A stretch of DNA of 64,000 nt from Psychroserpens jangbogonensis (GCF_000797465.1 NZ_JSWG01000009.1:310001-374000), one strand, 5' to 3'; shown: positions 32,057 through 42,853, counted from the stretch's first letter. The notes: a model not told the origin generated them from the sequence alone. Made by a program: numbers and translations.

Positions 32057-34120
32057 ATGAAAACTAATATCAAGAGTATTTTGATAGTTTCTGTATTGGC
32101 AGTATTTGCATTTTTAGGATGTAAAGAAGAGCCAAAAGAGGAAACGGCAATGGTTGAGAAAATTCCTGGAATTATTCTCGATAACATGGACACTACAATA
32201 AGTCCAAAAGACGATTTTTACAATTATGTAAATGGTAATTGGGCTAAAAACACAGTAATTCCTGAAGATGAAACACGATGGGGAGGATTTGGAGTACTTC
32301 GTAAAGATACGAGAGCAGATGTTTTAGAAATTTTAAAAACATCTAAAGAATTAGGGAAGTATGGAGAAGGAACAGATCAAAAAAAGGCATTACTTATTTT
32401 TGAATCAGAATTAGATACGGTTGCTCGTGATGAAGCAGGTATTAATCCTTTAAAACCAATCCTAGCCAAAATTGCTGGGATTAAAAGTATTGAAGACATG
32501 CAAACAGTTGAAGCAACGACTATGGGAGTTGCATCTCCATTTGGAGGAATCGGAGCTGGGCCTGATTTAAATGACAGTAGTATGAATACCGTATGGGTAG
32601 GACCAGGAGGAACAGGATTACAACGTGACTATTACTTAGATCAAGACGACAAGTCTAAAGAAATAAGAGAACAATATAAAGCGCACGTATCGAGAATGCT
32701 TCAGTTTATCGAATACAGCAAAGCTGATGCTGATGCTGCTGCAGAGAAAATTATTGCAATGGAGACTCAATTGGTGGAGCCAAGATTAGATAAAGTAGCT
32801 AGAAGAGATATACGAAATATGAATAATCCAACCTCTTTAGAAGATTTACAAAAAATGTCTCCTGCTATTGATTGGAGTAAAATGATTTCTGACCTTGGAA
32901 TTACAAAAAAGATTGACACATTACTTGTTGCGCAACCTAAATACATGGCTGCAATGAGTGACTTTTTGAAAAACACATCAATAGAAGATATAAAAACTTT
33001 GATGGATTGGAGTACAATAGATGCTGCAGCTGGATATTTAACAACTGAAATTGAAACAGCAAATTGGGAATTTTATTCTAAAACATTAAGTGGAGCAAAA
33101 AAACAAAGATCAGCTGAAGAACGTGCACTTGGAACAGCATCAGGAACAGTTGGTGAAGCTATTGGTAAATTATATGTAGAAGCTAAATTTCCGCCAGAAG
33201 CCAAAGAGAAAGCGGAGAAAATGATTGCTAATGTAATTACAGCTTTCCAAAATAGAATTCAGAAATTAGATTGGATGACTCCAGAGACTAAATTAAAGGC
33301 TATTGAAAAGTTAGATAAATTTACAGTTAAAATTGCCTATCCAGATGAGTGGGAAGACTACTCGGCTTTAATGGTTAAAGACGGAAATACTTATGCAGAA
33401 AACATGATGGCTGTTGGTAAATGGGCTTTGGATAAAAATTTAGCTGAAATTGGAGAACCGATTGACAAATCAGAATGGGGAATGCCACCACAAGCTGTGA
33501 ATGCTTATTTTAATCCAATAAACAACGAAATTGTATTTCCTGCTGCAATCTTACAACCACCATTCTATAACTATACTGCAGATGATGCTGTAAATTATGG
33601 AGGAATTGGAGCTGTAATAGGTCATGAAATTTCTCATGCTTTTGATGATTCTGGATCTCGTTTTGATGCTGATGGGAACGTAAATAACTGGTGGACAGAT
33701 GCAGATCTTGAGGAGTTTACTAAGCGTGGAAATGCTTTAGCTGAACAATACAGTGCTATTGAAGTTTTAGATAGCGTTTACATTAATGGTAAATATACAT
33801 TAGGAGAGAACATTGGTGATTTAGGAGGAGTTCTTGGAGCATATGACGGTTTACAGTTGCATTATGCAGAAAATGGAAGACCAGAAAATATTGATGGGTT
33901 TACGCCAGAGCAACGTTTCTTTATGTCTTGGTCTACTGTTTGGAGAACGTTAACAAGAGATGATGCATTAAGAAGACTTGTTAAAACTGATACACACTCA
34001 CCAGGTATAGTAAGAGCAACTCAACCTTTAAAAAATATTGATGCGTTTTATGAAGCATTTGATATAAAAGAAGGAGATGAAATGTGGATCGCTCCTGAAG
34101 ATCGTGTTAGAATTTGGTAA
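32057..34120 (+). CDS. M13-family (neprilysin-like) metallopeptidase, lipoprotein
   Basis: A 687-residue lipoprotein with lipobox AFLGC22. The M13 N-terminal domain (DDFYNYVNGNWAKNTVIP) is followed by the catalytic part: NAYFNPINNEIVFPAAILQ, H523-E524-I-S-H527 (zinc) and E584-N-I-G-D588 (third ligand), then the usual C-terminus with the end VRIW. Length is normal for bacterial M13 enzymes. It cuts short peptides in the periplasm or at the surface. Confidence 0.94.
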   Translation: MKTNIKSILIVSVLAVFAFLGCKEEPKEETAMVEKIPGIILDNMDTTISPKDDFYNYVNGNWAKNTVIPEDETRWGGFGVLRKDTRADVLEILKTSKELGKYGEGTDQKKALLIFESELDTVARDEAGINPLKPILAKIAGIKSIEDMQTVEATTMGVASPFGGIGAGPDLNDSSMNTVWVGPGGTGLQRDYYLDQDDKSKEIREQYKAHVSRMLQFIEYSKADADAAAEKIIAMETQLVEPRLDKVARRDIRNMNNPTSLEDLQKMSPAIDWSKMISDLGITKKIDTLLVAQPKYMAAMSDFLKNTSIEDIKTLMDWSTIDAAAGYLTTEIETANWEFYSKTLSGAKKQRSAEERALGTASGTVGEAIGKLYVEAKFPPEAKEKAEKMIANVITAFQNRIQKLDWMTPETKLKAIEKLDKFTVKIAYPDEWEDYSALMVKDGNTYAENMMAVGKWALDKNLAEIGEPIDKSEWGMPPQAVNAYFNPINNEIVFPAAILQPPFYNYTADDAVNYGGIGAVIGHEISHAFDDSGSRFDADGNVNNWWTDADLEEFTKRGNALAEQYSAIEVLDSVYINGKYTLGENIGDLGGVLGAYDGLQLHYAENGRPENIDGFTPEQRFFMSWSTVWRTLTRDDALRRLVKTDTHSPGIVRATQPLKNIDAFYEAFDIKEGDEMWIAPEDRVRIW

Positions 34121-34140
34121 TCAAATTTGATAAAAAATAT

Positions 34141-34175
34141 AAAAGGCTGTCTTTATTAAGACAGCCTTTTTTTTG
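34141..34175. terminator. Bidirectional terminator between the M13 peptidase and hflX genes
   Basis: AAAAGGCTGTCTT (34141-34153) pairs with AAGACAGCCTTTT (34158-34170), a 13-bp stem with a 4-base loop and T-runs on both strands. It serves both convergent genes. Confidence 0.9.
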
Positions 34176-34184
34176 TAACTAGAT

Positions 34185-35396
34185 TTATTGTTGATCTTCA
34201 TAATCAGGATATAGAAAATGATTATAAGGAAAACGGGTTACATGAATTTCTCGAACTTCATCATACACTCGTTTTTTAAATGCATCTATGTTCTTTTTAT
34301 TTAGTGCAGAAATAAATAAAGCATTATTACCCACTTTATTCATCCATGTGTTTTTCCATTCCTCTAATGTATAATGCATAGATGTTTTTTCAGTTATTAA
34401 ATCATCTTCATCTAATGGCTCAGCTTTGTAGGCGTCTATTTTATTAAAAACCATAATTGTAGGCTTGTTAGAACTTTCAATCTCGCCAAGAATTTTGTTT
34501 ACAGATTCAATGTGTTCTTCAAAATTCGCATGTGAAATATCTACAACATGCAAAAGTAAATCTGCTTCTCTAACTTCATCAAGTGTGCTTTTAAAAGATT
34601 CTATTAATTGTGTTGGTAATTTTCTAATAAATCCAACGGTATCAGTCAGTAAAAATGGTAAGTTTTGAATTACTACTTTTCGTACAGTTGTGTCAAGAGT
34701 TGCAAATAATTTGTTTTCAGCAAACACATCACTTTTACTAACGACATTCATTAAAGTAGATTTTCCAACATTAGTGTAACCAACTAATGCCACTCGAACC
34801 ATTTTACCGCGATTGCCACGCTGCACAGCCATTTGTTTGTCAATGGTTTTTATTTTGGCTTTTAGCAAAGCAATTTTATCTCTAACGATACGTCTGTCTG
34901 TTTCAATTTCCGTTTCTCCAGGACCACGCATTCCTATACCACCTTTTTGTCGCTCAAGGTGAGTCCACATTCCTTTTAATCTTGGAAGTAAATACTCACA
35001 TTGAGCAAGCTCTACTTGAGTTCTAGCATAGCTTGTTGTGGCACGTTGAGCAAAAATATCTAGAATTAGATTTGTACGGTCTAAAACTTTGCATTCTAAA
35101 ATTTTACTGATATTTCGTTCTTGAGCTGCAGATAATTCATCATCAAAAATGGCAGTACCAACGTTATTGTTTTTAATAAAGTTCGCCACCTCTTCCATTT
35201 TACCCGTACCAATAAACGTTTTTGGATTTGGCATTTCCATTTTCTGAGTAAAACGTTTTAGCACTTCGCCACCAGCGGTATAAGTTAAAAACTCTAACTC
35301 GTCTAAATATTCATTAGAACGTTCTTCATTTTGTGCTTTTGTAACAACTCCTATCAGCACAGCCTTTTCAAGCTGTAAGTCTTTTTTTTCTATCAT
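34185..35396 (-). CDS. hflX: GTPase HflX
   Basis: A 403-residue ribosome-splitting GTPase. The N-terminal HflX domain ends with the Gly-rich GIGMRGPGETEIETDRR near 165-180. The G domain follows with GYTNVGKSTLMN (P-loop), a switch with TLDTTVRKV, DTVGFIRKLP (G3) and FNKIDAYK (G4). The C-terminal domain is short. HflX rescues stalled or hibernating ribosomes after stress. Its start lies 70 bp from the divergent nuclease gene. Confidence 0.96.
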   Translation of the reverse strand: MIEKKDLQLEKAVLIGVVTKAQNEERSNEYLDELEFLTYTAGGEVLKRFTQKMEMPNPKTFIGTGKMEEVANFIKNNNVGTAIFDDELSAAQERNISKILECKVLDRTNLILDIFAQRATTSYARTQVELAQCEYLLPRLKGMWTHLERQKGGIGMRGPGETEIETDRRIVRDKIALLKAKIKTIDKQMAVQRGNRGKMVRVALVGYTNVGKSTLMNVVSKSDVFAENKLFATLDTTVRKVVIQNLPFLLTDTVGFIRKLPTQLIESFKSTLDEVREADLLLHVVDISHANFEEHIESVNKILGEIESSNKPTIMVFNKIDAYKAEPLDEDDLITEKTSMHYTLEEWKNTWMNKVGNNALFISALNKKNIDAFKKRVYDEVREIHVTRFPYNHFLYPDYEDQQ

Positions 35397-35466
35397 AAAT
35401 CAAAATAATAACAAAGTTACATAATTGAAAGTATGTGGATTGTATTTTAAAATTTAAATTTGTCTT

Positions 35467-36429
35467 GTGGGAAAAGAAATAAAAACAGAACATCAGTACA
35501 CAGTCGCATTTTATAACGTAGAGAATCTTTTTGATTTTAAAGACAACGGACTTACGCACGACAACGATTTTTTACCTGACTCAGCTAAGCGATGGACAAA
35601 AAATCGCTATGAGAAAAAATTATATAAACTAGCAGATGTGATTTCAAAGATTGGTTTTGATGATGTTCAAAAACCTCCTACATTAATTGGAATAGCTGAA
35701 GCCGAAAATAAAAAGGTATTACAAGACCTCATTGAAACAAAAGATTTGAAGGCTTATAATTATGGTATAGTTCATTATGATTCTAAAGACGAACGAGGAA
35801 TTGATGTTGGTTTAATTTATAACAAAGATGAATTTGAATTAGAATCTTCAATGCCTTTTTCTATTTACCTTGAAAAAGAGAGTGGTGCACAAGATTTCAC
35901 CAGAGATATATTATTAGTTTCGGGGAAACTAAATGGTGAATTAATTCATTGTATCATTAATCATTGGCCTTCTCGTCGCGATGGTCTAGTGAAATCATCT
36001 CTTAATAGAATAGCTGCATCTCAAAAAGCTATTGAAATCATAGGAACAATAAGAACTAAAGAAGCCAATCCTAAAATTATAGTTATGGGTGATTTTAATG
36101 ATAATCCAAATAATGAAAGCGTAAAAATGCTAAATGAAAAAGGAGAATTGTTTAACCCAATGAAAACGTTAGTATCCTATTCTAGAGGAACTCAAAACCA
36201 TAAATTTAAATGGAATGTTTTTGATCAAATATTATTCTCTACCAATTTTTTTGAAACAGACGATGAAAGCTTAAAATTTGAAGAGGCTGACATTTTTGAT
36301 GAGAAGTTCTTAACGCAATATCAAGGTAAATTTAAAGGACAACCTTTTAGGACTTATTCAGGAAAAAAGTACAAGGGTGGATTTAGTGATCATTTTCCGG
36401 TCTATATGCGATTAAGTATGACGAATTAA
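35467..36429 (+). CDS. Endonuclease/exonuclease/phosphatase-family protein, GTG start
   Basis: A 320-residue EEP-fold enzyme that starts with GTG at 35467; no ATG is near. Family motifs are FYNVENLFD at the start, GIAEAENKKVL (metal-binding Glu), DERGIDVGLIY, INHWPSRRDG, GDFNDNPNNES and SDHFPVYM (catalytic Asp-His). There is no signal peptide, so it is likely cytosolic, unlike its paralogue at 55103-56164. Substrate is unknown: DNA, nucleotides or phosphoesters. Confidence 0.88.
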   Translation: MGKEIKTEHQYTVAFYNVENLFDFKDNGLTHDNDFLPDSAKRWTKNRYEKKLYKLADVISKIGFDDVQKPPTLIGIAEAENKKVLQDLIETKDLKAYNYGIVHYDSKDERGIDVGLIYNKDEFELESSMPFSIYLEKESGAQDFTRDILLVSGKLNGELIHCIINHWPSRRDGLVKSSLNRIAASQKAIEIIGTIRTKEANPKIIVMGDFNDNPNNESVKMLNEKGELFNPMKTLVSYSRGTQNHKFKWNVFDQILFSTNFFETDDESLKFEEADIFDEKFLTQYQGKFKGQPFRTYSGKKYKGGFSDHFPVYMRLSMTN

Positions 36430-36640
36430 TAGCTAAATTCTTTTTATCGATAAAAACAGCGCTTTATCTATTATAACAATGTTAAGGCTACGTTAATAGT
36501 CATTTTTTTTATCTTCGGATACTTATTCGCTCCTATTCTTATTATGTTTGACCTTATTTGCTTAGCCTCAATTTTGAGTAGCTAGGGTTAAGGTGTTTAA
36601 TGTCAATAAATTATATAAAATAATTAATAGTATATATCAC

Positions 36641-39600
36641 ATGAAAAAGATTACTTTTCTATTAGCATTTCTCCTCATTTTATCTGCTTGGAATTCAAAT
36701 GCTCAAATTACTTCTTATCCATATTTTGAAGATTTTGAATCTGGTGACGGAGGATGGACAGTTGATGATCCTGCAGCCGGTACTTGGGAACTTGGAACAC
36801 CAGCAAACACAATTATAAATAGTGCCGATACTGGTGTAAATTCATGGGTGACTAACTTAACAGGTGAATATAACACAAATGAAGCTGCTTCTGTGGTAAG
36901 TCCAGTATTTGACTTGTCATCTTTAAGTGCTCCATCAATAGAATTGAGTGTTTGGTGGAATTCAGAATTTAGTTGGGATGGTATGGTTTTACAGTCCTCA
37001 CTTGATGATGGTACATCATGGCAAAATGTTGGAAATTTAAATGATCCGAATAATTGGTATAATGATGATTCTATTGCAGGAAATCCAGGAGGACAAGCAA
37101 TTGGATGGACAGGTAGAAATTCATCAACTAATGGTTCAGGTGGCTGGGTTGTTGCTCGCCATGCATTAGTAGGATTAGCTGGAGAAAGTAACGTTTTATT
37201 AAGAGTTGGATTTGGGTCTGATGGAAGTGTTCAAGATGAAGGAGTTGGTTTTGACTCTATTAATATTTTTGAAGTATCCTGTCCAGAACCATCAGGAATT
37301 ACAGTTAGTAATGTTACAGATTTATCTGCGGATGTTACATGGACTCCTGGAGGAACAGAAACCAACTGGGAAGTTGTAGTTCAATTAGCGGGAACAGGTG
37401 CTCCAACAGGTTCAGGAACAGCAACTACAGCAAATAACCCATATATTGTTACTGGTTTAACAGCAATTACAGATTACGAAGTTTATGTAAGATCGGATTG
37501 TAGTGGTGAATTTAGTAGTTGGGTAGGACCAATCAACTTTAGAACATTTAATACACCACCACCAGCACCAGTTGGTGTAACGTGCGTTTCAGGAAGTTCA
37601 TCTTTTATCTATACTGCAGAGTTTGATACGTTTGATGGATGGACTGGTGATTTAACGAATACGAATCAAGATGGATTATGGGAAGTTCCTAATGATTCAG
37701 GTTCAGGAGCAACAGGTGCCGATGCAGCATTTAGTGGAGCAAGCTTTATGAATTATGAGTCATCTGGTGGGACAACAGATACAGCTTCGGCTGTAAGTCC
37801 ATCGATAGATTTAACAAGCGCAATTGATGGCGCAGAATTATCTTTTTATATGCATGCTTTTGGTGCAGATATGGGAGTTTTAAATGTAGGTGTTTCAAAT
37901 TCAGCTGCAGGACCATTTACAACTTTATTTACGTGGTCAGGAGATTTACAAACTGATGGAGCTCAAGCTTGGGTTCCAATAGGAATTAACTTAGATGCCT
38001 ATTTAGGTCAGACGATATTTGTAGAATTTAGCCATACGGGAACAGGAGATTTTGAAGGCGATATGTCAATTGATTTAATGCGTGTTGAAGCGTGTGGATC
38101 ATTTTGTATAGCACCAAGTAGTATTGTAGTATCTAATGTAGGCGGAACAAACGCAGATATAGACTGGAATGGTAACAATGGCGAAACTTCATGGGAATAT
38201 GTTGTTGTGCCAGGAGGTTCAGGAGAGCCAAGTGGACCAGGAACAACAGTAGGAGCAACGACAGTAAATGAGACAGGATTAAGTTTCTCAACAGATTATG
38301 AAGTGTGGTTACGAGCAGATTGTGGAGGTGGCGTATTTAGCTCTTGGGCTGGGCCTATTAATTTCACAACAACGATACAGTCTGATTTTCTTATAGATTG
38401 TACTCAGGCACCAACAAATATCACATACTGTTACGATAACAATGATACAACGAATTGGACATTTACATCATCAGATGGAAGTCCAGTAAGAATTACATTT
38501 AATGCAGGAGGAATAGAGAGTTGTTGTGATGATATACTAATATATGATGGCGTTGATAACACAGGAACATTACTATTCCAAGGTAATAATGGAGGAGACT
38601 TAACAGGATTAACGTTTGATTCGGTAGGTGACTCTATGTATTTTGAGATTGATTCAGATGGTTCAGTAAGTTGTGCATCAGGCAGTGGTTGTTGTACAGC
38701 AGAATGGGACTTTACAGTTGCTTGTGCAACGTGTGTGAATCCAGAGGCGACATATAGTGTAGTTTCAAACTGTGTTGTAGGCCCAGAATTCTTTGTAGAT
38801 GTAGATTTAACAAATTTAGGTTCAGCGACTTCAATCACAATAAGTGATGATCAAGGTGGTGCACCACAAACAGTAAGTGCATTAGGAATAGTGACTTTTG
38901 GACCATTTGCAAATAATGTACCAGTAGTAATTACAGTTGATAATGATGATGATACCAATTGTCAAATAACAAGTGGCGCATTAACACAAGAACTTTGTTT
39001 AGATACAATAGTAGATTGTACTGGAGGACCAATAGCAGGCTTTATATGTTATGATAATGGTGATTCTGTGATTTTAACTTATACTAGTTCTGATGGCTTA
39101 CCTTTAAACTTAACGTTTAATGATGGTGAGATAGAAGGAGCTCCATTTGACTTTTTGTTAGTGACAGATGGAAATGGAACAGTACTCTATAATGATGAAG
39201 GAAATGATGGTGATTTATCTGGATTGACATTTCAATCTATAACGGATACTATTACTATTCAAATTTTATCAGATGGATCTGTAAGTTGTACGTCTGGAGC
39301 TTTTCCAAATGGTGTAAACTTTACAGTGGCATGTGCAACATGTATCAATCCTGCAGCAACATATCAAGTTATTGATGATTGTGCTAATGGGCAACAATTT
39401 TTAATTGATGTTAATGTTACGACATTAGGTGATGCAACATCTTTAACAATTTCTAATAACATAGATGCCATTACAGTTCCAGTAACTGGAGTCGGAGTAT
39501 ACCAAATAGGGCCATTCCCATTCTTAGTAGATGTAATAGTTACAATTAGCAACGACCAAGATGTAAATTGTGTTATAAATAGCTCAGCAATTCAGTTGTT

Positions 39601-41836
39601 AGCTTGTCCTCCAGATAATGATAACCCATGTGATGCTACTATTGCAGTAGTTAATACTGATAACACATGTGATTTATTAACTCCAGGTTCTCTTATTGAA
39701 GCAACACCTTCTGGTGTTCCAGATGGCACTTGTACTGGCGATCCAGATGATGATGTATGGTTTCAATTTGTAGCAGAAAGTGAAGTTCAACTTATTTCAA
39801 TACTTAATATTGCAGGTGGTACTTTCAATATAGATCACGCAATTTACGATGGTGCTTGCGATAATTTAGTTGAATTAGAATGTAATGATAATGCAGCAAG
39901 TGTTTCACCAGAATTAGTAGTAGGTAACACATATTATATTAGAGTGTTCTCAGGCGGAAGTGATTCTGAGACGAGTACATTTGATTTATGTATTAAAAAT
40001 GCTCCTACAAATATTATTTGTGAAAACGCTGAAAATTTCTGTGAAGAAGGTGGAGCATTAGTAACTTCTAATATTATTGGTATTCCAGATAATAATGACA
40101 TTGCATGTTTAGCAAGTGCACCAAACCCAACTTGGAATATTATCCAAATTGGTGACCCTGGATTAATTGAAATTGAAATTGCTCAAGTTGATGATGCTGG
40201 AAACGGTTTGGATGTGGATTTTGTTCTTTGGGGACCATTTGTTACTGTTGAAGATGCATGTTTAAACATTGTTTTTGATGATTGCCCAACTTGCCCTAAT
40301 AATACGGCAGATGCCAATTTTTATCCATTCGGTAATATTGTAGATTGTAGTTATGATGCTGCTGATACGGAAAACTTAACTATTGATAATGCACTTAATG
40401 GTGAAATTTACATGTTACTTGTAACGAATTTCTCTGATGATCCGGGAACAATTTCAATTAGTCAAACTAATACAGGAGACCCAGGTGATGGTAATGTTAC
40501 AGCACAGATTGAGGTTGAAGTAGGTATGGATCAACAATTATGTGGTTTTGCATCTTATGATATTGTCGCAGATTCACCATTTGCAGATCGTTACGAATGG
40601 TACTGTGATGGATTTATTATTACAGGAGAAGAGACTTCTATTTTAACAGTAACTGATTCATGTACATATACCGTAATTGCTTTTGATGATCAATGTCAGT
40701 CGCAAGCACAAGATGATATTACAATTACTTTTGGAGCAGAACCAATTGCGAACCCTGTTGCAGATATAATTACTTGTGACGATGCTTCAGCAGATGGTAT
40801 TGAAGATTTTGATTTGGGTATTCAAACAGCAACTATTCTTGGATTACAAGATCCGGCAGAATTTAATGTAACGTATCATTTAACTTTAGCAGAAGCACAG
40901 CAAGGTATTGGAGCTTTACCATTAAATTATACTAATGTAACAAACCCTCAAACAATATTTATTAGAATTGAAGATGCTGGTGCAACATTCTGTTTTGCAA
41001 CGTCAAGTTTTCAATTGATTATTTCAGGACCAACACCTACAGTAGCTAGTGTAGTTTATCCTGAATGTGATGATGATTTTGATGGAATTACTTTATTCGA
41101 TCTTGCTTCTCAGGATGGAAATGTACTAGGAGGTCAAAGTGCAATGGATTTTACAGTAACATATCATGAAACTCCAGCTGACGCTGATGCTGGATCTGGA
41201 GCAATTGATACCTCTTCATTATATAGTAGTGGAACAACAACTGTATATGTAAGAATAGAAAGTAATTTAGCTTTTGATTGTTTTTCAACAAACACAATGG
41301 AACTAGTAGTAGATCCATTACCTGATACTTCATTCACCACGAACTTTGATTACGAAGTATGTCCTGCTGCAACAGTTCCAATTTTAATAACTGCAACAGC
41401 TAATAATTATACAGAAAGTGACGTGACAATAAACTGGTATTTTGATAGTGGCTTAATTGCAGGTGAGAATGGTTTAACCCTTCCGGTTTTAGAAGCAGGT
41501 CTTTATGAGATTGAAGTTATAAATAATCAAACTATGTGTTTTAGTATTGCTGAACAAATTGTTATAGAATTACCAACTTGTGTTATTCCTGAAGGAATTT
41601 CACCAAATGGAGATGGTAGTAATGACACATTTGATTTAAGTAGTTATGGCGTTACTAAACTAGAAATTTTTAATAGACATGGAACCTTAGTTTATTCTAA
41701 GAAAAATTATACTAATGAATGGTATGGACAAACTGATGATGGTGGTGATTTACCAGTAGGAACATATTTCTATACTATGGAATATGAGAATGGTAAACAA
41801 AGAACAGCATGGGTTTACATTCAGAGATTAAATTAA
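36641..41836 (+). CDS. Giant T9SS type B sorted adhesin-like protein (first copy)
   Basis: From ATG at 36641 the protein has 1731 residues; the frame is open from a GTG at 36593 but this Met gives the signal peptide (ending SNAQ). It begins with a MAM/jellyroll-like module, then fibronectin type III-like domains (DLSADVTWTPGGTETNWEV), a second jellyroll, CUB-like modules (CCDDILIYDG) and more beta repeats. The last 85 residues, starting with ISPNGDGSNDTFDLSSYG, are the gliding-motility-associated C-terminal (type B) sorting domain. Such proteins are exported by type IX secretion and attach to the cell surface, and may act in adhesion or gliding. A 1.5-kb part is nearly identical to 45690-47193. 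Confidence 0.92.
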   Translation: MKKITFLLAFLLILSAWNSNAQITSYPYFEDFESGDGGWTVDDPAAGTWELGTPANTIINSADTGVNSWVTNLTGEYNTNEAASVVSPVFDLSSLSAPSIELSVWWNSEFSWDGMVLQSSLDDGTSWQNVGNLNDPNNWYNDDSIAGNPGGQAIGWTGRNSSTNGSGGWVVARHALVGLAGESNVLLRVGFGSDGSVQDEGVGFDSINIFEVSCPEPSGITVSNVTDLSADVTWTPGGTETNWEVVVQLAGTGAPTGSGTATTANNPYIVTGLTAITDYEVYVRSDCSGEFSSWVGPINFRTFNTPPPAPVGVTCVSGSSSFIYTAEFDTFDGWTGDLTNTNQDGLWEVPNDSGSGATGADAAFSGASFMNYESSGGTTDTASAVSPSIDLTSAIDGAELSFYMHAFGADMGVLNVGVSNSAAGPFTTLFTWSGDLQTDGAQAWVPIGINLDAYLGQTIFVEFSHTGTGDFEGDMSIDLMRVEACGSFCIAPSSIVVSNVGGTNADIDWNGNNGETSWEYVVVPGGSGEPSGPGTTVGATTVNETGLSFSTDYEVWLRADCGGGVFSSWAGPINFTTTIQSDFLIDCTQAPTNITYCYDNNDTTNWTFTSSDGSPVRITFNAGGIESCCDDILIYDGVDNTGTLLFQGNNGGDLTGLTFDSVGDSMYFEIDSDGSVSCASGSGCCTAEWDFTVACATCVNPEATYSVVSNCVVGPEFFVDVDLTNLGSATSITISDDQGGAPQTVSALGIVTFGPFANNVPVVITVDNDDDTNCQITSGALTQELCLDTIVDCTGGPIAGFICYDNGDSVILTYTSSDGLPLNLTFNDGEIEGAPFDFLLVTDGNGTVLYNDEGNDGDLSGLTFQSITDTITIQILSDGSVSCTSGAFPNGVNFTVACATCINPAATYQVIDDCANGQQFLIDVNVTTLGDATSLTISNNIDAITVPVTGVGVYQIGPFPFLVDVIVTISNDQDVNCVINSSAIQLLACPPDNDNPCDATIAVVNTDNTCDLLTPGSLIEATPSGVPDGTCTGDPDDDVWFQFVAESEVQLISILNIAGGTFNIDHAIYDGACDNLVELECNDNAASVSPELVVGNTYYIRVFSGGSDSETSTFDLCIKNAPTNIICENAENFCEEGGALVTSNIIGIPDNNDIACLASAPNPTWNIIQIGDPGLIEIEIAQVDDAGNGLDVDFVLWGPFVTVEDACLNIVFDDCPTCPNNTADANFYPFGNIVDCSYDAADTENLTIDNALNGEIYMLLVTNFSDDPGTISISQTNTGDPGDGNVTAQIEVEVGMDQQLCGFASYDIVADSPFADRYEWYCDGFIITGEETSILTVTDSCTYTVIAFDDQCQSQAQDDITITFGAEPIANPVADIITCDDASADGIEDFDLGIQTATILGLQDPAEFNVTYHLTLAEAQQGIGALPLNYTNVTNPQTIFIRIEDAGATFCFATSSFQLIISGPTPTVASVVYPECDDDFDGITLFDLASQDGNVLGGQSAMDFTVTYHETPADADAGSGAIDTSSLYSSGTTTVYVRIESNLAFDCFSTNTMELVVDPLPDTSFTTNFDYEVCPAATVPILITATANNYTESDVTINWYFDSGLIAGENGLTLPVLEAGLYEIEVINNQTMCFSIAEQIVIELPTCVIPEGISPNGDGSNDTFDLSSYGVTKLEIFNRHGTLVYSKKNYTNEWYGQTDDGGDLPVGTYFYTMEYENGKQRTAWVYIQRLN

Positions 41837-41866
41837 AATAACTATTCAACCAATTAATATTAAGGC

Positions 41867-41904
41867 GTACAGTATTTGTCTTATAAAGTAGATAAATACT
41901 GTAC
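41867..41904 (+). promoter_or_regulatory. 11-bp-stem hairpin in the gap upstream of the porP-like gene
   Basis: GTACAGTATTT (41867-41877) and AAATACTGTAC (41894-41904) form a perfect stem with a 16-base loop. No T-run follows on the plus strand, so it is more likely an mRNA-stability or processing element, or an operator, than a terminator. Confidence 0.5.
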
Positions 41905-41944
41905 AAATTTAACCCAACAACTAAAAACAACTAAAAATTAACAG

Positions 41945-42853
41945 ATGAAAAAACTTTATATTATTGTTGTATTTCTCATTGCAACACAAATGTATGGACA
42001 GCAAGATCCACAATACACACAGTACATGTATAACATGAATGTGATTAATCCAGCTTATGCAGGATCTAGAGAAAATCTTTCGTTTGGATTATTATACCGT
42101 ACACAATGGACAGGTATAGATGGTGCACCAGAAACAGCTACATTTTTTGGACATCTTCCTGTGAGTGAAAATGTAGGTTTAGGTTTATCTGTTATATCAG
42201 ATCAAATCGGTCCTGTAAAAGAAACAAATGCTTATGCAGATTTTTCTTATACATTACGACTTGGAGGAGCAAATCGATTAGCTTTTGGTTTAAAAGCAGG
42301 AGCAACATTTCACGATATAGGAATTAGTGCACAAAACATTGACCTAATTGATGAGGACGATCCATTATTTAAAGATATTAACTCCACTACTCCTAATGTT
42401 GGAGCTGGAGTCTTTTATTATACGGATAACTACTACTTGTCTTTTTCTGTACCAAACATTTTGAATTCGGTTCATTTAGATTCAGATGGTTATAAATTAG
42501 GGTCTGAAGAAACACATTATTTCTTAACTGGTGGTTATGTGTTTGACGTATCAAAGAACACAAAATTAAAACCTTCTTTTTTAGTTAAATCTGCATTTGA
42601 TGCGCCTACATCATATGATGTTAATTTAAACGCTTTGTTTTTCGATAAATTTGAAATAGGTGCTTCTTATAGATTAGATGATTCGTATTCTGGATTGATT
42701 AATTTTGCGGTAACTCCAGTAATTAGAATTGGGTATGCATATGATGCTGTAACTTCAGATATTAAAAAATATGCACCTGCATCTCATGAGTTCATGCTAT
42801 TATTCGATTTGAACTTCCCGAGAAAAGTTTCACGTTCACCTAGATATTTCTAA
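41945..42853 (+). CDS. PorP/SprF-family type IX secretion membrane protein
   Basis: A 302-residue outer-membrane protein with signal peptide (TQMYGQ end) and the typical PorP/SprF start DPQYTQYMYNMNVINPAYAGSRENLSFGLLYRTQWTGIDGAPET. It has a barrel of about 14 strands and a late DLNFPRKVSRSPRYF end. These proteins help attach or export specific T9SS type B adhesins encoded beside them; in Flavobacterium SprF serves SprB. Here it stands between two giant type B proteins, so it is their likely partner. Confidence 0.93.
   Translation: MKKLYIIVVFLIATQMYGQQDPQYTQYMYNMNVINPAYAGSRENLSFGLLYRTQWTGIDGAPETATFFGHLPVSENVGLGLSVISDQIGPVKETNAYADFSYTLRLGGANRLAFGLKAGATFHDIGISAQNIDLIDEDDPLFKDINSTTPNVGAGVFYYTDNYYLSFSVPNILNSVHLDSDGYKLGSEETHYFLTGGYVFDVSKNTKLKPSFLVKSAFDAPTSYDVNLNALFFDKFEIGASYRLDDSYSGLINFAVTPVIRIGYAYDAVTSDIKKYAPASHEFMLLFDLNFPRKVSRSPRYF

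Noticed and set aside
38431-38838. Minus-strand frame of 135 codons, repeated at 46595-47002
   Set aside because: It is antisense to the duplicated block of the giant genes. It exists twice only because the DNA is duplicated, and has no start context of its own.
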